Assembly: GCF_027257845.1 (NCBI RefSeq)
Contig: NZ_JAPVOT010000001.1
Coordinates: forward strand, 248,001-312,000
DNA from: Alteromonas sp. BMJM2
GTDB lineage: Bacteria > Pseudomonadota > Gammaproteobacteria > Enterobacterales > Alteromonadaceae
Length of the DNA stretch: 64,000 nt
Direction of reading: 5' to 3'
This document shows positions 36,457 through 44,538 of the stretch, in pieces. How positions within the stretch are numbered: the stretch's first letter is position 1; each line of letters starts with the position of its first letter. The position numbers were made by a program, and so were the translations under genes. The notes below the pieces were generated by a model. It was not told the DNA's origin and did not search any database. It saw only the letters and a program-made list of their open reading frames with translations.

Positions 36457-38649
36457 ATGCAACAAGTTGCCGCAAATAAAACAGACATTGCCGCATTGCC
36501 CTTCTCGGCATCTTCCACAGCAAAAGCGGTGGGGTCAGGCCTAGACAGTCATGCTCAGGGACAAAATAGCGACGCCTTTAATAGACTTTACCAAGAGGCA
36601 AAAAATGCTGGTCGTGACTTCGTATTAAATGGCAACTCCGCTAATTTGGAAAAGGGAAGCCCACCTGTACACACTAATTTACCTAAAAATGACGATGAGC
36701 CGAGCAATTCTACTCATCCACTTTCGCAAAGCCCCTCGCACAAAAAACTGGGTACTTCCGACGGCACTGACTCCTTATCACCTAGCAATGAAGGCATTTC
36801 GATAGTTCAAGAGCAGAAAGGTTTATCGATTGATAAGGAAGAGTCTTTAGTCATCGGGCCGGTGATAGATAAACAAATCATTATTGGCCCTGATGGCAAG
36901 AAAGTGTTGTCAGAGCCCGTCACTGGTGAGCCTGCTCCAGAACCGGATTGGATAGCACTCGTTGAAGGCATCACTAAAAATGGATTTGGACAGACTGCTA
37001 GCGACAGCAGCACGCAAGTTGGCAGCGATGAAGGGATTGGTAGTACTAGCAACAGCACTCAGGCTATGAATGCCGAGGGGCTAGACGACAGTAACGGCGT
37101 TATTGATGCAGTTTCTGAATTAATGTCTCAGTTACAGTCTATGAAAGAGAACGATGTAGCCTCTAATCAAACCTTAGCTGATAAATTAACTGCGCTAAGT
37201 CATTTGCTTAATAAACAAATCGAAAATACTGATGCGAAAGACGCTACAGAGAACGAAAGCACAGATACATTGAGTGAGTTGCTTGCAGTGCTAACAGGCT
37301 CAGAGTCTTCAGAGTCTTCAGAGTCTTCAGAGGGGCAAGAGGGGGGCAATTTAGGCGGCGCTAATTTAGTAAACGCTATTTCAGAAGATGCTAGGAGTGA
37401 AGAGAGAGCACAAGAAGCGTTTATACTCAGTTTAGCTCAAGATGCACTTTCAACCGTAACTAATGACAGGCTAAGCAATGCGCTATCTATAGATAATGCA
37501 GGTGAAACTGCCACTGTGCAAATTGGCAGCAATATAGATAGGTTGCATGAAGAGTTAACTGACGCGGATGTTTTAGATGTAGATGTGCCAGCTCAAACTA
37601 CTTCAGATTTAGAAGCCGAGCAGAATTTACTTACTGCTGTTCAGCAAGAGGCTTCTACCAAAATAGCGGCATCCGCTGCTGTGGTTAATGGAGAAAGTGC
37701 TAATTTACCGAGTGCTGCGTCTGCCCCCAATAAAGATGGAGACAACTCTGTGGCGAACTTAGAGGCGGCTACCTTAAGCGATGAGTCTCTTTTAATGGCA
37801 ATTAATAAATTACCGCCTGAAACGGCGCAAAAAGCGACAGAAGCCTTTGCCGAACGAATGGTTGCTCTTGTGCCAAATAGTCAGCAGCAACAGGCAGTGA
37901 AAACAAATATTATTGCGGGCATTAACGAATTCCAAAAGCAGGTTGAGCAGGGGCATCAGCCTGGTATCGACTTATCAGCAATAGTTGCCGACGCTGCAAA
38001 AGATGCTGCACTTAGCAGCGATGTATCAGCCGCTCTGAATTCGAGAGTCGATGCTCAAGCAGGGCAGTTTATGCAGTTAATGAACAACGCCCAAAGCAGT
38101 ATCCATCAAATCGTGCAGAATCAGTTAGCGCAAGTTGATACAACGATTAATGAGAATAGCCAGATACGTTCAGAGTCCTCTAAACTTCAACAGCAGTTTG
38201 AAGGTTTTGATAAGGCCGTTAATATTCATAAGCCAGAAGGGCAGCAGCAGCTGAATGAGAAAATTCGCTGGATGGTTAACGCCAGAAATACGATGGCAGA
38301 GATTCGTCTAGATCCGCCAGAGCTAGGCAGCATGCAGGTGCGTGTCAACGTGCAGGGCGATGCGGCTAGCGTAAGCTTTATCGTGCAATCTCAACAAGCT
38401 AAAGACGCCCTTGCCGACACGATGCCAAAACTTAGAGACATGCTATCAGATCAAGGTATTGAGCTTGGCGATGCTCAAGTAAGAAAAGATAACTCACAAA
38501 ACGGTGAAAGTGGTCAGCAACTTGCAGGTCAAAGTGGAAGTGGTCAGGCACAGCGTGGAAATAATGACGCTGAGTTTGGTGACGACACTCGAGTGATTGA
38601 ACAAGCGGTAACAAGAGAAGCAAAAGGCGGTATTGATTATTACGCTTAG
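36457..38649 (+). CDS. fliK: flagellar hook-length control protein FliK
   Basis: Secreted ruler that sets hook length and triggers the export switch through FlhB. The 730-residue protein is long for the family (about 400-650). The N-terminal two thirds is low-complexity, rich in Ser, Asp, Glu and Gln, including a SES SES SES run; the conserved part is the C-terminal FliK domain near residues 600-680 (KIRWMVNARNTMAEIRLDPPELGSMQVRVNVQG). It has no signal peptide, as expected for type III export. ATG at 36457 lies after the 497-base gap. Confidence 0.92.
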   Translation: MQQVAANKTDIAALPFSASSTAKAVGSGLDSHAQGQNSDAFNRLYQEAKNAGRDFVLNGNSANLEKGSPPVHTNLPKNDDEPSNSTHPLSQSPSHKKLGTSDGTDSLSPSNEGISIVQEQKGLSIDKEESLVIGPVIDKQIIIGPDGKKVLSEPVTGEPAPEPDWIALVEGITKNGFGQTASDSSTQVGSDEGIGSTSNSTQAMNAEGLDDSNGVIDAVSELMSQLQSMKENDVASNQTLADKLTALSHLLNKQIENTDAKDATENESTDTLSELLAVLTGSESSESSESSEGQEGGNLGGANLVNAISEDARSEERAQEAFILSLAQDALSTVTNDRLSNALSIDNAGETATVQIGSNIDRLHEELTDADVLDVDVPAQTTSDLEAEQNLLTAVQQEASTKIAASAAVVNGESANLPSAASAPNKDGDNSVANLEAATLSDESLLMAINKLPPETAQKATEAFAERMVALVPNSQQQQAVKTNIIAGINEFQKQVEQGHQPGIDLSAIVADAAKDAALSSDVSAALNSRVDAQAGQFMQLMNNAQSSIHQIVQNQLAQVDTTINENSQIRSESSKLQQQFEGFDKAVNIHKPEGQQQLNEKIRWMVNARNTMAEIRLDPPELGSMQVRVNVQGDAASVSFIVQSQQAKDALADTMPKLRDMLSDQGIELGDAQVRKDNSQNGESGQQLAGQSGSGQAQRGNNDAEFGDDTRVIEQAVTREAKGGIDYYA
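37300..37332 (+). repeat. 9-base tandem repeat inside fliK
   Basis: Just over three and a half copies of the nine-base unit TCAGAGTCT, coding for repeated Ser-Glu-Ser. Unit length is a multiple of three, so copy-number changes would shorten or lengthen FliK in frame. Confidence 0.9.
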
Positions 38650-38763
38650 CTTTTTTGGCTAGAGCTTTTTCAGCAAAGTAAGTTTTATGCTGGTTTTTCA
38701 CCGAGCAGTTGCGCTCAAACAGTGTATATCAGCAAATATCTGCAAATTTTGACTAAGGCAGCA

Positions 38764-38791
38764 TTGCGATTTTTACCTGAAGTCTGATAAT
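38764..38791 (+). promoter_or_regulatory. candidate sigma-70 promoter for fliL operon
   Basis: TTGCGA (38764-38769), 16-base spacer, GATAAT (38786-38791), 41 bases before the fliL ATG. A plausible housekeeping promoter for fliLMNOPQR-flhB; no sigma-54 match lies in the fliK-fliL gap. Confidence 0.4.
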
Positions 38792-38832
38792 ACAGGCTTT
38801 GTGGTACTTAATAAGATATAGAAGAGATTTCC

Positions 38833-39369
38833 ATGGCAGATGAAGAGTTACAGGTAGAAGAAGGCGGCGAAAAGAAAAGTAAATTGATGCTTATCATCAT
38901 TATTGCTGTCGTCGTCATTGGCGGAGCGGCGGGTGCTTACTTTTTCCTTTTTGCAGGCAGTGATGAACCTGCAGCAGAGCAACTCCCTGAAACAGAGGCC
39001 GCAGCAGCTGCAGCGCCAGCCACACAAGGTGGCAGTGCAGAAATTGGAACGGCACTTTATGTGGCCATGCCAAGACCCTTTGTGTTTAACGTGCCTGGTG
39101 GTGGACGTGATCGCCTAGTGCAAATAAAAGTGCAACTTTTAGTCCGCGGCTCTGACAACGAAGAACTTGTAAAAACACATATCCCTTTAATTGAAGGTAC
39201 TCTGTTACAAACCTTTAGTATGTCAAATGCTGAAGATTTAGTCACTGAAGCGGGCAAAATAGAACTTCGTGAACAGGCTGTTAGCGAAGTGAAAAAAGCA
39301 CTGGAAGAAAACGATATAGGTAGCAACGTAGTGGAGCGAGTGTTATTCACTGGCTTTGTGATGCAGTAG
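38833..39369 (+). CDS. fliL: flagellar basal body protein FliL
   Basis: Inner-membrane protein that rings the stator and raises torque. 178 residues: a short acidic cytoplasmic start, one membrane segment at about 18-41 (LMLIIIIAVVVIGGAAGAYFFLFAG), a Pro/Ala-rich linker with many alanines, and the periplasmic FliL domain (ALYVAMPRPFVFNVPG...). First gene of the fliLMNOPQR unit. Confidence 0.95.
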   Translation: MADEELQVEEGGEKKSKLMLIIIIAVVVIGGAAGAYFFLFAGSDEPAAEQLPETEAAAAAAPATQGGSAEIGTALYVAMPRPFVFNVPGGGRDRLVQIKVQLLVRGSDNEELVKTHIPLIEGTLLQTFSMSNAEDLVTEAGKIELREQAVSEVKKALEENDIGSNVVERVLFTGFVMQ

Positions 39370-39408
39370 CAGTTTGCATATTGTGCATACGATAACGGGT
39401 AGAACACT

Positions 39409-40470
39409 GTGAGCGATTTACTATCACAAGATGAGATTGACGCTTTATTACACGGCGTTGATGACGTAGAAGAAGAAGAGGTTGGCAGCGATGCTGAATC
39501 TGGCGCTTCGACGCTCGAATATGACTTTTCCTCGCAGGATCGCATTGTTCGTGGGCGCATGCCAACCCTAGAGATTGTCAATGAGCGTTTCGCTCGCCAT
39601 ATGCGAGTGAGCCTCTTCAACATGATGCGACGTTCTGCTGAAGTGTCTATCAACGGTATTCAAATGATTAAGTTCGGCGAATACATTCACACCTTATTTG
39701 TTCCAACCAGTTTGAATATGGTGCGGTTTCGCCCTTTAAAAGGTACTGGCCTCATTACTATGGAAGCGCGACTTGTATTTATACTGGTTGATAACTTCTT
39801 TGGTGGAGACGGACGCTACCATGCAAAAATTGAGGGTAGGGAGTTTACGCCTACTGAGCGTCGTATCATTCAAATGCTGCTTAAAATAATATTTGAAGAT
39901 TATAAAGAGGCATGGGCGCCGGTAATGGACGTTTCTTTTGAATATTTAGATTCAGAAGTTAACCCTGCTATGGCCAACATTGTGAGCCCCACTGAAGTGG
40001 TGGTGATAAGCTCTTTCCATATAGAGCTTGACGGTGGCGGTGGTGATTTCCACGTATCATTGCCATACTCGATGCTAGAGCCTATTCGAGAGTTGCTCGA
40101 TGCGGGTGTACAAAGTGACAAAGAAGATACGGATCTTCGCTGGAGCAAAGCGCTTCGCGATGAAATTATGGATGTCAAAGTGGCGTTAACCACGCACATG
40201 CTTGATGTAGATGTGCCCCTAAGAGACGTGATGGAGTTTAAGCCGGGCGATATTATTCCCGTTGAAATGCCTGAAACTATCACGGTACTCATCGAAGATT
40301 TACCCACATTTAGAGCTAAACTTGGACGCTCAAGAGACAACTTAGCTTTAAAAATTGTAGAGAAAATCGCAAGACCGACTTCTGTGAAGTCTGAGCTGCA
40401 ATTATTAACCCGTGGCGGGCGCATTATTGATAATGATGCCGAGCTACAAGTACTCGAAGAAGACCTGTAA
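39409..40470 (+). CDS. fliM: flagellar motor switch protein FliM
   Basis: C-ring protein that receives phospho-CheY. 353 residues. It begins with SDLLSQDEIDALLHG (2-16), the conserved CheY-P binding peptide, then the middle CheC-like domain and a C-terminal SpoA domain (VTLIEDLPTFRAKLGRSRDNLALKIVEKI). Start is GTG at 39409; no later start is possible because the binding peptide begins at residue 2. Confidence 0.96.
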   Translation: MSDLLSQDEIDALLHGVDDVEEEEVGSDAESGASTLEYDFSSQDRIVRGRMPTLEIVNERFARHMRVSLFNMMRRSAEVSINGIQMIKFGEYIHTLFVPTSLNMVRFRPLKGTGLITMEARLVFILVDNFFGGDGRYHAKIEGREFTPTERRIIQMLLKIIFEDYKEAWAPVMDVSFEYLDSEVNPAMANIVSPTEVVVISSFHIELDGGGGDFHVSLPYSMLEPIRELLDAGVQSDKEDTDLRWSKALRDEIMDVKVALTTHMLDVDVPLRDVMEFKPGDIIPVEMPETITVLIEDLPTFRAKLGRSRDNLALKIVEKIARPTSVKSELQLLTRGGRIIDNDAELQVLEEDL

Positions 40471-40486
40471 GGTAAGGGGAGTTCCC

Positions 40487-40894
40487 ATGAGTGAAGACGG
40501 TATGGACGATTGGGCTGCAGCCATGGCTGAGCAGGCTGATGCAGAAGCTGATCAAGAAGACGGCGAGAACGAAGACGTTCAGGTTGCCGAGTTAGATGAA
40601 TTAACCGATGATGCGCCTATTACTCAGGAAGAGAAAAAGAAGCTAGATACTATTTTAGATATTCCGGTTACTATTTCCATGGAAGTAGGCCGTAGTCAAA
40701 TTAGTATTCGAAATCTGCTACAGTTGAACCAGGGGTCTGTGGTAGAACTGGATCGCGTAGCCGGTGAGCCACTAGATGTATTAGTAAATGGCACGTTGAT
40801 TGCTCATGGTGAAGTAGTAGTAGTTAACGACAAATTCGGTATTCGATTAACGGATGTTATTAGTCAAATTGAGAGAATCAAGAAGCTTAGATAA
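40487..40894 (+). CDS. fliN: flagellar motor switch protein FliN
   Basis: Forms the base of the C ring with FliM and aids export. 135 residues: an acidic N-terminal tail (DDWAAAMAEQADAEADQEDGENEDVQ) and the C-terminal SpoA domain (LDIPVTISMEVGRSQISIRNLLQLNQGSVVELDRVAGEPLDVLVNGTLIAHGEVVVVNDKFGIRLTDVIS). I use ATG at 40487 with GGGGAG upstream; the longer frame that begins at 40412 overlaps fliM and lacks a ribosome site. The acidic tail is typical of Vibrio-type FliN. Confidence 0.95.
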   Translation: MSEDGMDDWAAAMAEQADAEADQEDGENEDVQVAELDELTDDAPITQEEKKKLDTILDIPVTISMEVGRSQISIRNLLQLNQGSVVELDRVAGEPLDVLVNGTLIAHGEVVVVNDKFGIRLTDVISQIERIKKLR

Positions 40895-40922
40895 AACTTC
40901 TTACATAGTAAGGGGTTGCGCA

Positions 40923-41342
40923 ATGCTGCCCCTTTTTATTAGCCAAGTTGCCAGCGCGCAAACCACTCAGTCAATCACCAATCCCACATCTGTACTGTCA
41001 ATTTTCTTTTCGTTGCTGGTTGTTATTGGCGTTATTTTTGCGCTTGCTTACATTATGCGTCGGTTTAATGTCACTACCATGGGCAACAACCACATGAAGG
41101 TGGTGGCAAGCATGGTAGCGGGCACTAAAGAAAAAATAATGGTGATACAGGTGGGTGACGAGCAGCATCTTATTGGTGTGACTAGTCACAATATTTCCCA
41201 CCTAAGTAAACTGGATAAAAACTTAGAGGTGCCGGTGAAAGGTAAGCCAGCAACAAACCAAGATGCCTTCAAGCAAAAGCTGGTGGCTGCAATGGCGGGG
41301 AAACTGAATCCGCAGGCCGATACTAAGCAAAAGGATAACTAA
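40923..41342 (+). CDS. fliO: flagellar biosynthesis protein FliO
   Basis: Small inner-membrane protein that helps FliP fold and assemble the export gate. The 139-residue product has a short hydrophobic start, then a membrane segment (about 27-43, [22 protein letters not shown]) and a cytoplasmic tail rich in Lys. I use ATG at 40923 (AGGGG seven bases upstream); a longer frame from 40854 runs back through fliN and has no ribosome site. Position between fliN and fliP confirms the name. Confidence 0.88.
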   Translation: MLPLFISQVASAQTTQSITNPTSVLSIFFSLLVVIGVIFALAYIMRRFNVTTMGNNHMKVVASMVAGTKEKIMVIQVGDEQHLIGVTSHNISHLSKLDKNLEVPVKGKPATNQDAFKQKLVAAMAGKLNPQADTKQKDN

Positions 41343-41346
41343 AAAA

Positions 41347-42105
41347 ATGCGTAATTTAGCGTTTCTATGTATAGCTTTGGTGTCGTTAGCATTGTTTGCT
41401 GAACCTGTGTATGCACAGCAGGGCATATCGGCGGTTACTGTGGTTACCAATGAAGATGGCTCTCAAGACTACTCGATGACCCTGCAAGCACTGTTTATTA
41501 TGACAGCGCTCAGTCTTATTCCTGCATTTATCATGATGATGACGTCTTTCACACGCATTATTGTAGTGTTATCCATTTTGCGCCAGGCCATTGGTTTACA
41601 GCAGTCACCCTCTAATCAAATTCTCATCGGGGTAAGCTTATTTTTATCCATGTTTATTATGGCTCCCGTATTTGAGGAGATAAACGAACGAGCGCTTCAG
41701 CCATATTTGAATGAGGAAATGACTAGCCTCGATGCGGTAGAGCAAGCGAAAGGGCCTATGCGGGCATTTATGCTTTCGCAAACCCGAGTGAAAGACTTAG
41801 AAACCTTCGTGCGTATCGCTGGTGACGAAGACAAGTACGCTGATACTAACGAGGTACCCCTTACTATACTCATACCCGCATTTGTCACCAGTGAGCTAAA
41901 AACTGCTTTTCAGATTGGTTTTATGCTGTTTATTCCGTTTTTGATCATCGACTTAGTAGTAGCCTCTATTCTTATGGCCATGGGGATGATGATGCTTTCG
42001 CCGATGATAGTGTCCCTGCCATTCAAATTGATGCTGTTTGTTTTGGTTGATGGTTGGAATCTTATTTTTGGTACCTTAGCCACTAGCTTTGGTATGGGCG
42101 TCTAG
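41347..42105 (+). CDS. fliP: flagellar export gate protein FliP
   Basis: Core of the type III export gate. 252 residues with an N-terminal signal peptide ([19 protein letters not shown], cleavage after the second Ala of VYAQQ), then four membrane segments; [20 protein letters not shown] and [25 protein letters not shown] are the conserved gate helices. Four bases from fliO. Normal length. Confidence 0.96.
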   Translation: MRNLAFLCIALVSLALFAEPVYAQQGISAVTVVTNEDGSQDYSMTLQALFIMTALSLIPAFIMMMTSFTRIIVVLSILRQAIGLQQSPSNQILIGVSLFLSMFIMAPVFEEINERALQPYLNEEMTSLDAVEQAKGPMRAFMLSQTRVKDLETFVRIAGDEDKYADTNEVPLTILIPAFVTSELKTAFQIGFMLFIPFLIIDLVVASILMAMGMMMLSPMIVSLPFKLMLFVLVDGWNLIFGTLATSFGMGV

Positions 42106-42113
42106 GAGGACTT

Positions 42114-42383
42114 ATGTCACCAGAAGTCTTTGTTGAAATACTCAGAGAAGCCATGTTCATGGTTATCATGCTTGTGTCTGCGGTTATCGTACCTAGCCTT
42201 ATTGTAGGTTTGGTTGTTGCTGTATTTCAAGCGGCGACCTCTATTAACGAGCAAACCATGAGCTTTTTACCTCGTTTGTTAATTACGCTTCTCGCGTTGA
42301 GCTGGGGTGGAAATTGGCTTGTTCAACAGCTAATGGATTTCACCTTTCATATGGTTGAAATGATCCCCCAAGTGGTTGGCTAA
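42114..42383 (+). CDS. fliQ: flagellar export gate protein FliQ
   Basis: Two-helix gate subunit (89 residues). Both membrane segments are visible (MVIMLVSAVIVPSLIVGLVVAVFQAATSINEQT, then LPRLLITLLALSWGGNWLVQQL). AGGAGG ribosome site ends a few bases before the ATG. It is followed by an unusual 112-base gap before fliR in an otherwise tightly packed operon. Confidence 0.95.
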   Translation: MSPEVFVEILREAMFMVIMLVSAVIVPSLIVGLVVAVFQAATSINEQTMSFLPRLLITLLALSWGGNWLVQQLMDFTFHMVEMIPQVVG

Positions 42384-42495
42384 GAGAGCTTTGGACAACA
42401 AAGGGTGTGGGTCACAAGGGAGCGGGAAGTGTGGCTCGTTGGGTAAAAAAGCATGTGGGGTAAAAAATGAGCAGTATCAGGTCTAGGAGGGTCTA

Positions 42496-43275
42496 GTGGT
42501 AGTAGAGCTAGCTACGATAAACCAATTCTTAGCCGATTTAATGTTGCCGTTTATGCGCATAAGCGGAATGTTTATCGCAATGATTGGTTTAAGCGCTAAA
42601 TCTATCCCCCCACAGGTTAGGGCACTACTTGGTATTTTGCTTGCGTTGATCATCATGCCTATGGTGCCCCCTTCTCCAGTGGAAAACTTGGTCAGTGCTG
42701 GTACTTTTTTGATTATTGTGCAGCAGCTGCTTATAGGTATTGCCATTGGTTTTATTTCAATGATGGTGTTGAACACTTTCGTATTAGCCGGTCAGATTAT
42801 CGCCATGCAGACAGGTTTAGGCTTTGCATCTATCGTAGATCCTGTCAATGGCATTAATGTACCCGCGGTTGGACAGTTTTACCTAATTTTAGCGACCTTG
42901 TTGTTTTGGACGTTAGACGGTCATTTATCCATGATTCAAATGATTGTAATGAGCTTTGAAGCATTCCCAATCGGTGAAGCATGGTGGACGGGAGAGCAGT
43001 TTAAAGGCATAGCTCATTGGGGCGGTTGGATGTTTGTGTCTGCTATTACATTGTCGTTGGCACCCATTGTTTCGTTGTTGGTAGTGAATTTGGCGTTTGG
43101 TGTTATGACCAAAGCCGCCCCTCAGTTAAATATTTTTAGTATTGGTTTTTCTATCGCGCAAATGATGGGCTTACTTATCATCTGGATAACCCTTGGCAAC
43201 TTTACGGCGCATTTTGAGACACAGTGGATGCGAGCTCAGCAATATATGTGCGAGTTGTTGCGAATATGTTCTTAA
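42496..43275 (+). CDS. fliR: flagellar export gate protein FliR
   Basis: Multi-pass gate subunit (259 residues) with about six membrane segments and the conserved MQTGLGFASIVDPVNGINVPAVGQFYLILATLLF block. Start is GTG at 42496 with AGGAGG five bases upstream. The 112-base gap before it contains short G/A-rich repeats (GGGAG, GTGGG) but no recognised element. Confidence 0.94.
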   Translation: MVVELATINQFLADLMLPFMRISGMFIAMIGLSAKSIPPQVRALLGILLALIIMPMVPPSPVENLVSAGTFLIIVQQLLIGIAIGFISMMVLNTFVLAGQIIAMQTGLGFASIVDPVNGINVPAVGQFYLILATLLFWTLDGHLSMIQMIVMSFEAFPIGEAWWTGEQFKGIAHWGGWMFVSAITLSLAPIVSLLVVNLAFGVMTKAAPQLNIFSIGFSIAQMMGLLIIWITLGNFTAHFETQWMRAQQYMCELLRICS

Positions 43276-43310
43276 AAACCAAAGATCACTATGTTGATTT
43301 GAGAAAGTAA

Positions 43311-44435
43311 ATGGCAGATTCAGCAGAAAAAACAGAAGACCCCACGGGGAAAAAACTCGAAGATTCCCGAAAAAAAGGGCAGATTGCGCGATCTCGTGAG
43401 TTGTCCACCACGCTGGTGCTTATTATCAGTGCCGTCATGTTTTTGTTTGTGGGTGGCTGGATTGCTGAATCGGTATTTAAACTTACGCGCCGCATGTTTA
43501 TATTATCCCGCGATGAAACCTACGACACCACTCACATGCTGGCTGCTTGGGGAGACGCATTTACTACTATCAGCGGACCTGTGCTTTTGTATATGGTTGT
43601 GGCCATGATTGCCGGTATCTATGGTTCAATAGCCTTAGGTGGATACAACTTTACCTGGGACGGTGCAAAACCAAAAGCTTCCAAAATTAGTCCTATTCAA
43701 GGCTTCAAGCGTATGTTCGGCACTAATGGCTTGGTGGAATTACTTAAATCAATCGCCAAGGTCATTACCATAATCGGTATGGCAATTGCCGCACTGCTTT
43801 TTTTTCAAGATGAAGCACTGCACCTGGATATGGAGCTTTATCCTGGCAACATTTTTCACGCCCTTGATATGCTGAAATGGGCATTTTTACTTCTTGTGTG
43901 CGGCATGATCCCGATTGCACTTATTGACGTGCCTTATCAAATGTATAAGCACAATAAAGAGATGAAAATGACCAAGCAAGAAGTTAAAGACGAGCGCAAA
44001 AACGCAGAAGGCGACCCTATGGTGAAAGGGCGTATACGCCGTTTACAATATCAGGCAGCCTCCAAACGAATGATGCAAGAAGTCCCCAATGCTGACGTGG
44101 TCGTCACTAACCCCACCCATTTTTCTGTGGCGATAAAATATGACGATAATGGCAACCGAGCTCCCGTTGTTATTGCTAAAGGGGCTGATGAGCTTGCCAT
44201 GCACATACGAAAAATCGCCACGGCCAATGATGTGCCGCTCATACCTTCTCCCATGCTTGCCCGCGCCATTTTTTACTCTACAGAAGTTGACGAAGAAGTG
44301 CCCAACGCATTGTTTATGGCCGTGGCTCAGGTACTGGCACACGTCTACCAACTAAAAGCGCATAGAGCTGGAAAGGGCAAGCGTCCTAAGCCTTTAAAAC
44401 GAGACTTACCCATACCTCCAGAATATCGTCGCTAG
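43311..44435 (+). CDS. flhB: flagellar export switch protein FlhB
   Basis: Controls the change from hook to filament export by autocleavage. 374 residues: N-terminal hydrophilic EKTEDPTGKKLEDSRKKGQIARSRE (typical), four membrane segments, and the cytoplasmic domain with the NPTH cleavage site at 267-270 (VVTNPTHFSVAIKYDD). Ends the fliL-flhB unit. Normal length. Confidence 0.97.
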   Translation: MADSAEKTEDPTGKKLEDSRKKGQIARSRELSTTLVLIISAVMFLFVGGWIAESVFKLTRRMFILSRDETYDTTHMLAAWGDAFTTISGPVLLYMVVAMIAGIYGSIALGGYNFTWDGAKPKASKISPIQGFKRMFGTNGLVELLKSIAKVITIIGMAIAALLFFQDEALHLDMELYPGNIFHALDMLKWAFLLLVCGMIPIALIDVPYQMYKHNKEMKMTKQEVKDERKNAEGDPMVKGRIRRLQYQAASKRMMQEVPNADVVVTNPTHFSVAIKYDDNGNRAPVVIAKGADELAMHIRKIATANDVPLIPSPMLARAIFYSTEVDEEVPNALFMAVAQVLAHVYQLKAHRAGKGKRPKPLKRDLPIPPEYRR

Positions 44436-44466
44436 AGCATCTTTTATTTTATAAAAAACCCAAAGC

Positions 44467-44482
44467 TGGCACGTTAGTTGTT
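44467..44482 (+). promoter_or_regulatory. sigma-54 promoter for flhA
   Basis: TGGCAC-GTTAG-TTGTT is a close sigma-54 match (GG and TG/GT at the right spacing), 57 bases before the flhA ATG; it would drive flhAFG-fliA. Confidence 0.78.
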
Positions 44483-44538
44483 ATATCTCTATCAGATTAA
44501 CGTTAAGCGTCAATTTTCTGATAGAGAGACATCCAACG

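Noticed and set aside
39057..39653. 198-codon reverse-strand frame over fliL and fliM
   Set aside because: Antisense to two conserved genes; Ser-rich composition and no family resemblance.
39900..40424. 174-codon reverse-strand frame over fliM
   Set aside because: Shadow of fliM with no independent evidence.
40412..40486. longer start for fliN inside fliM
   Set aside because: No ribosome site; ATG at 40487 has GGGGAG upstream and gives the usual FliN start.
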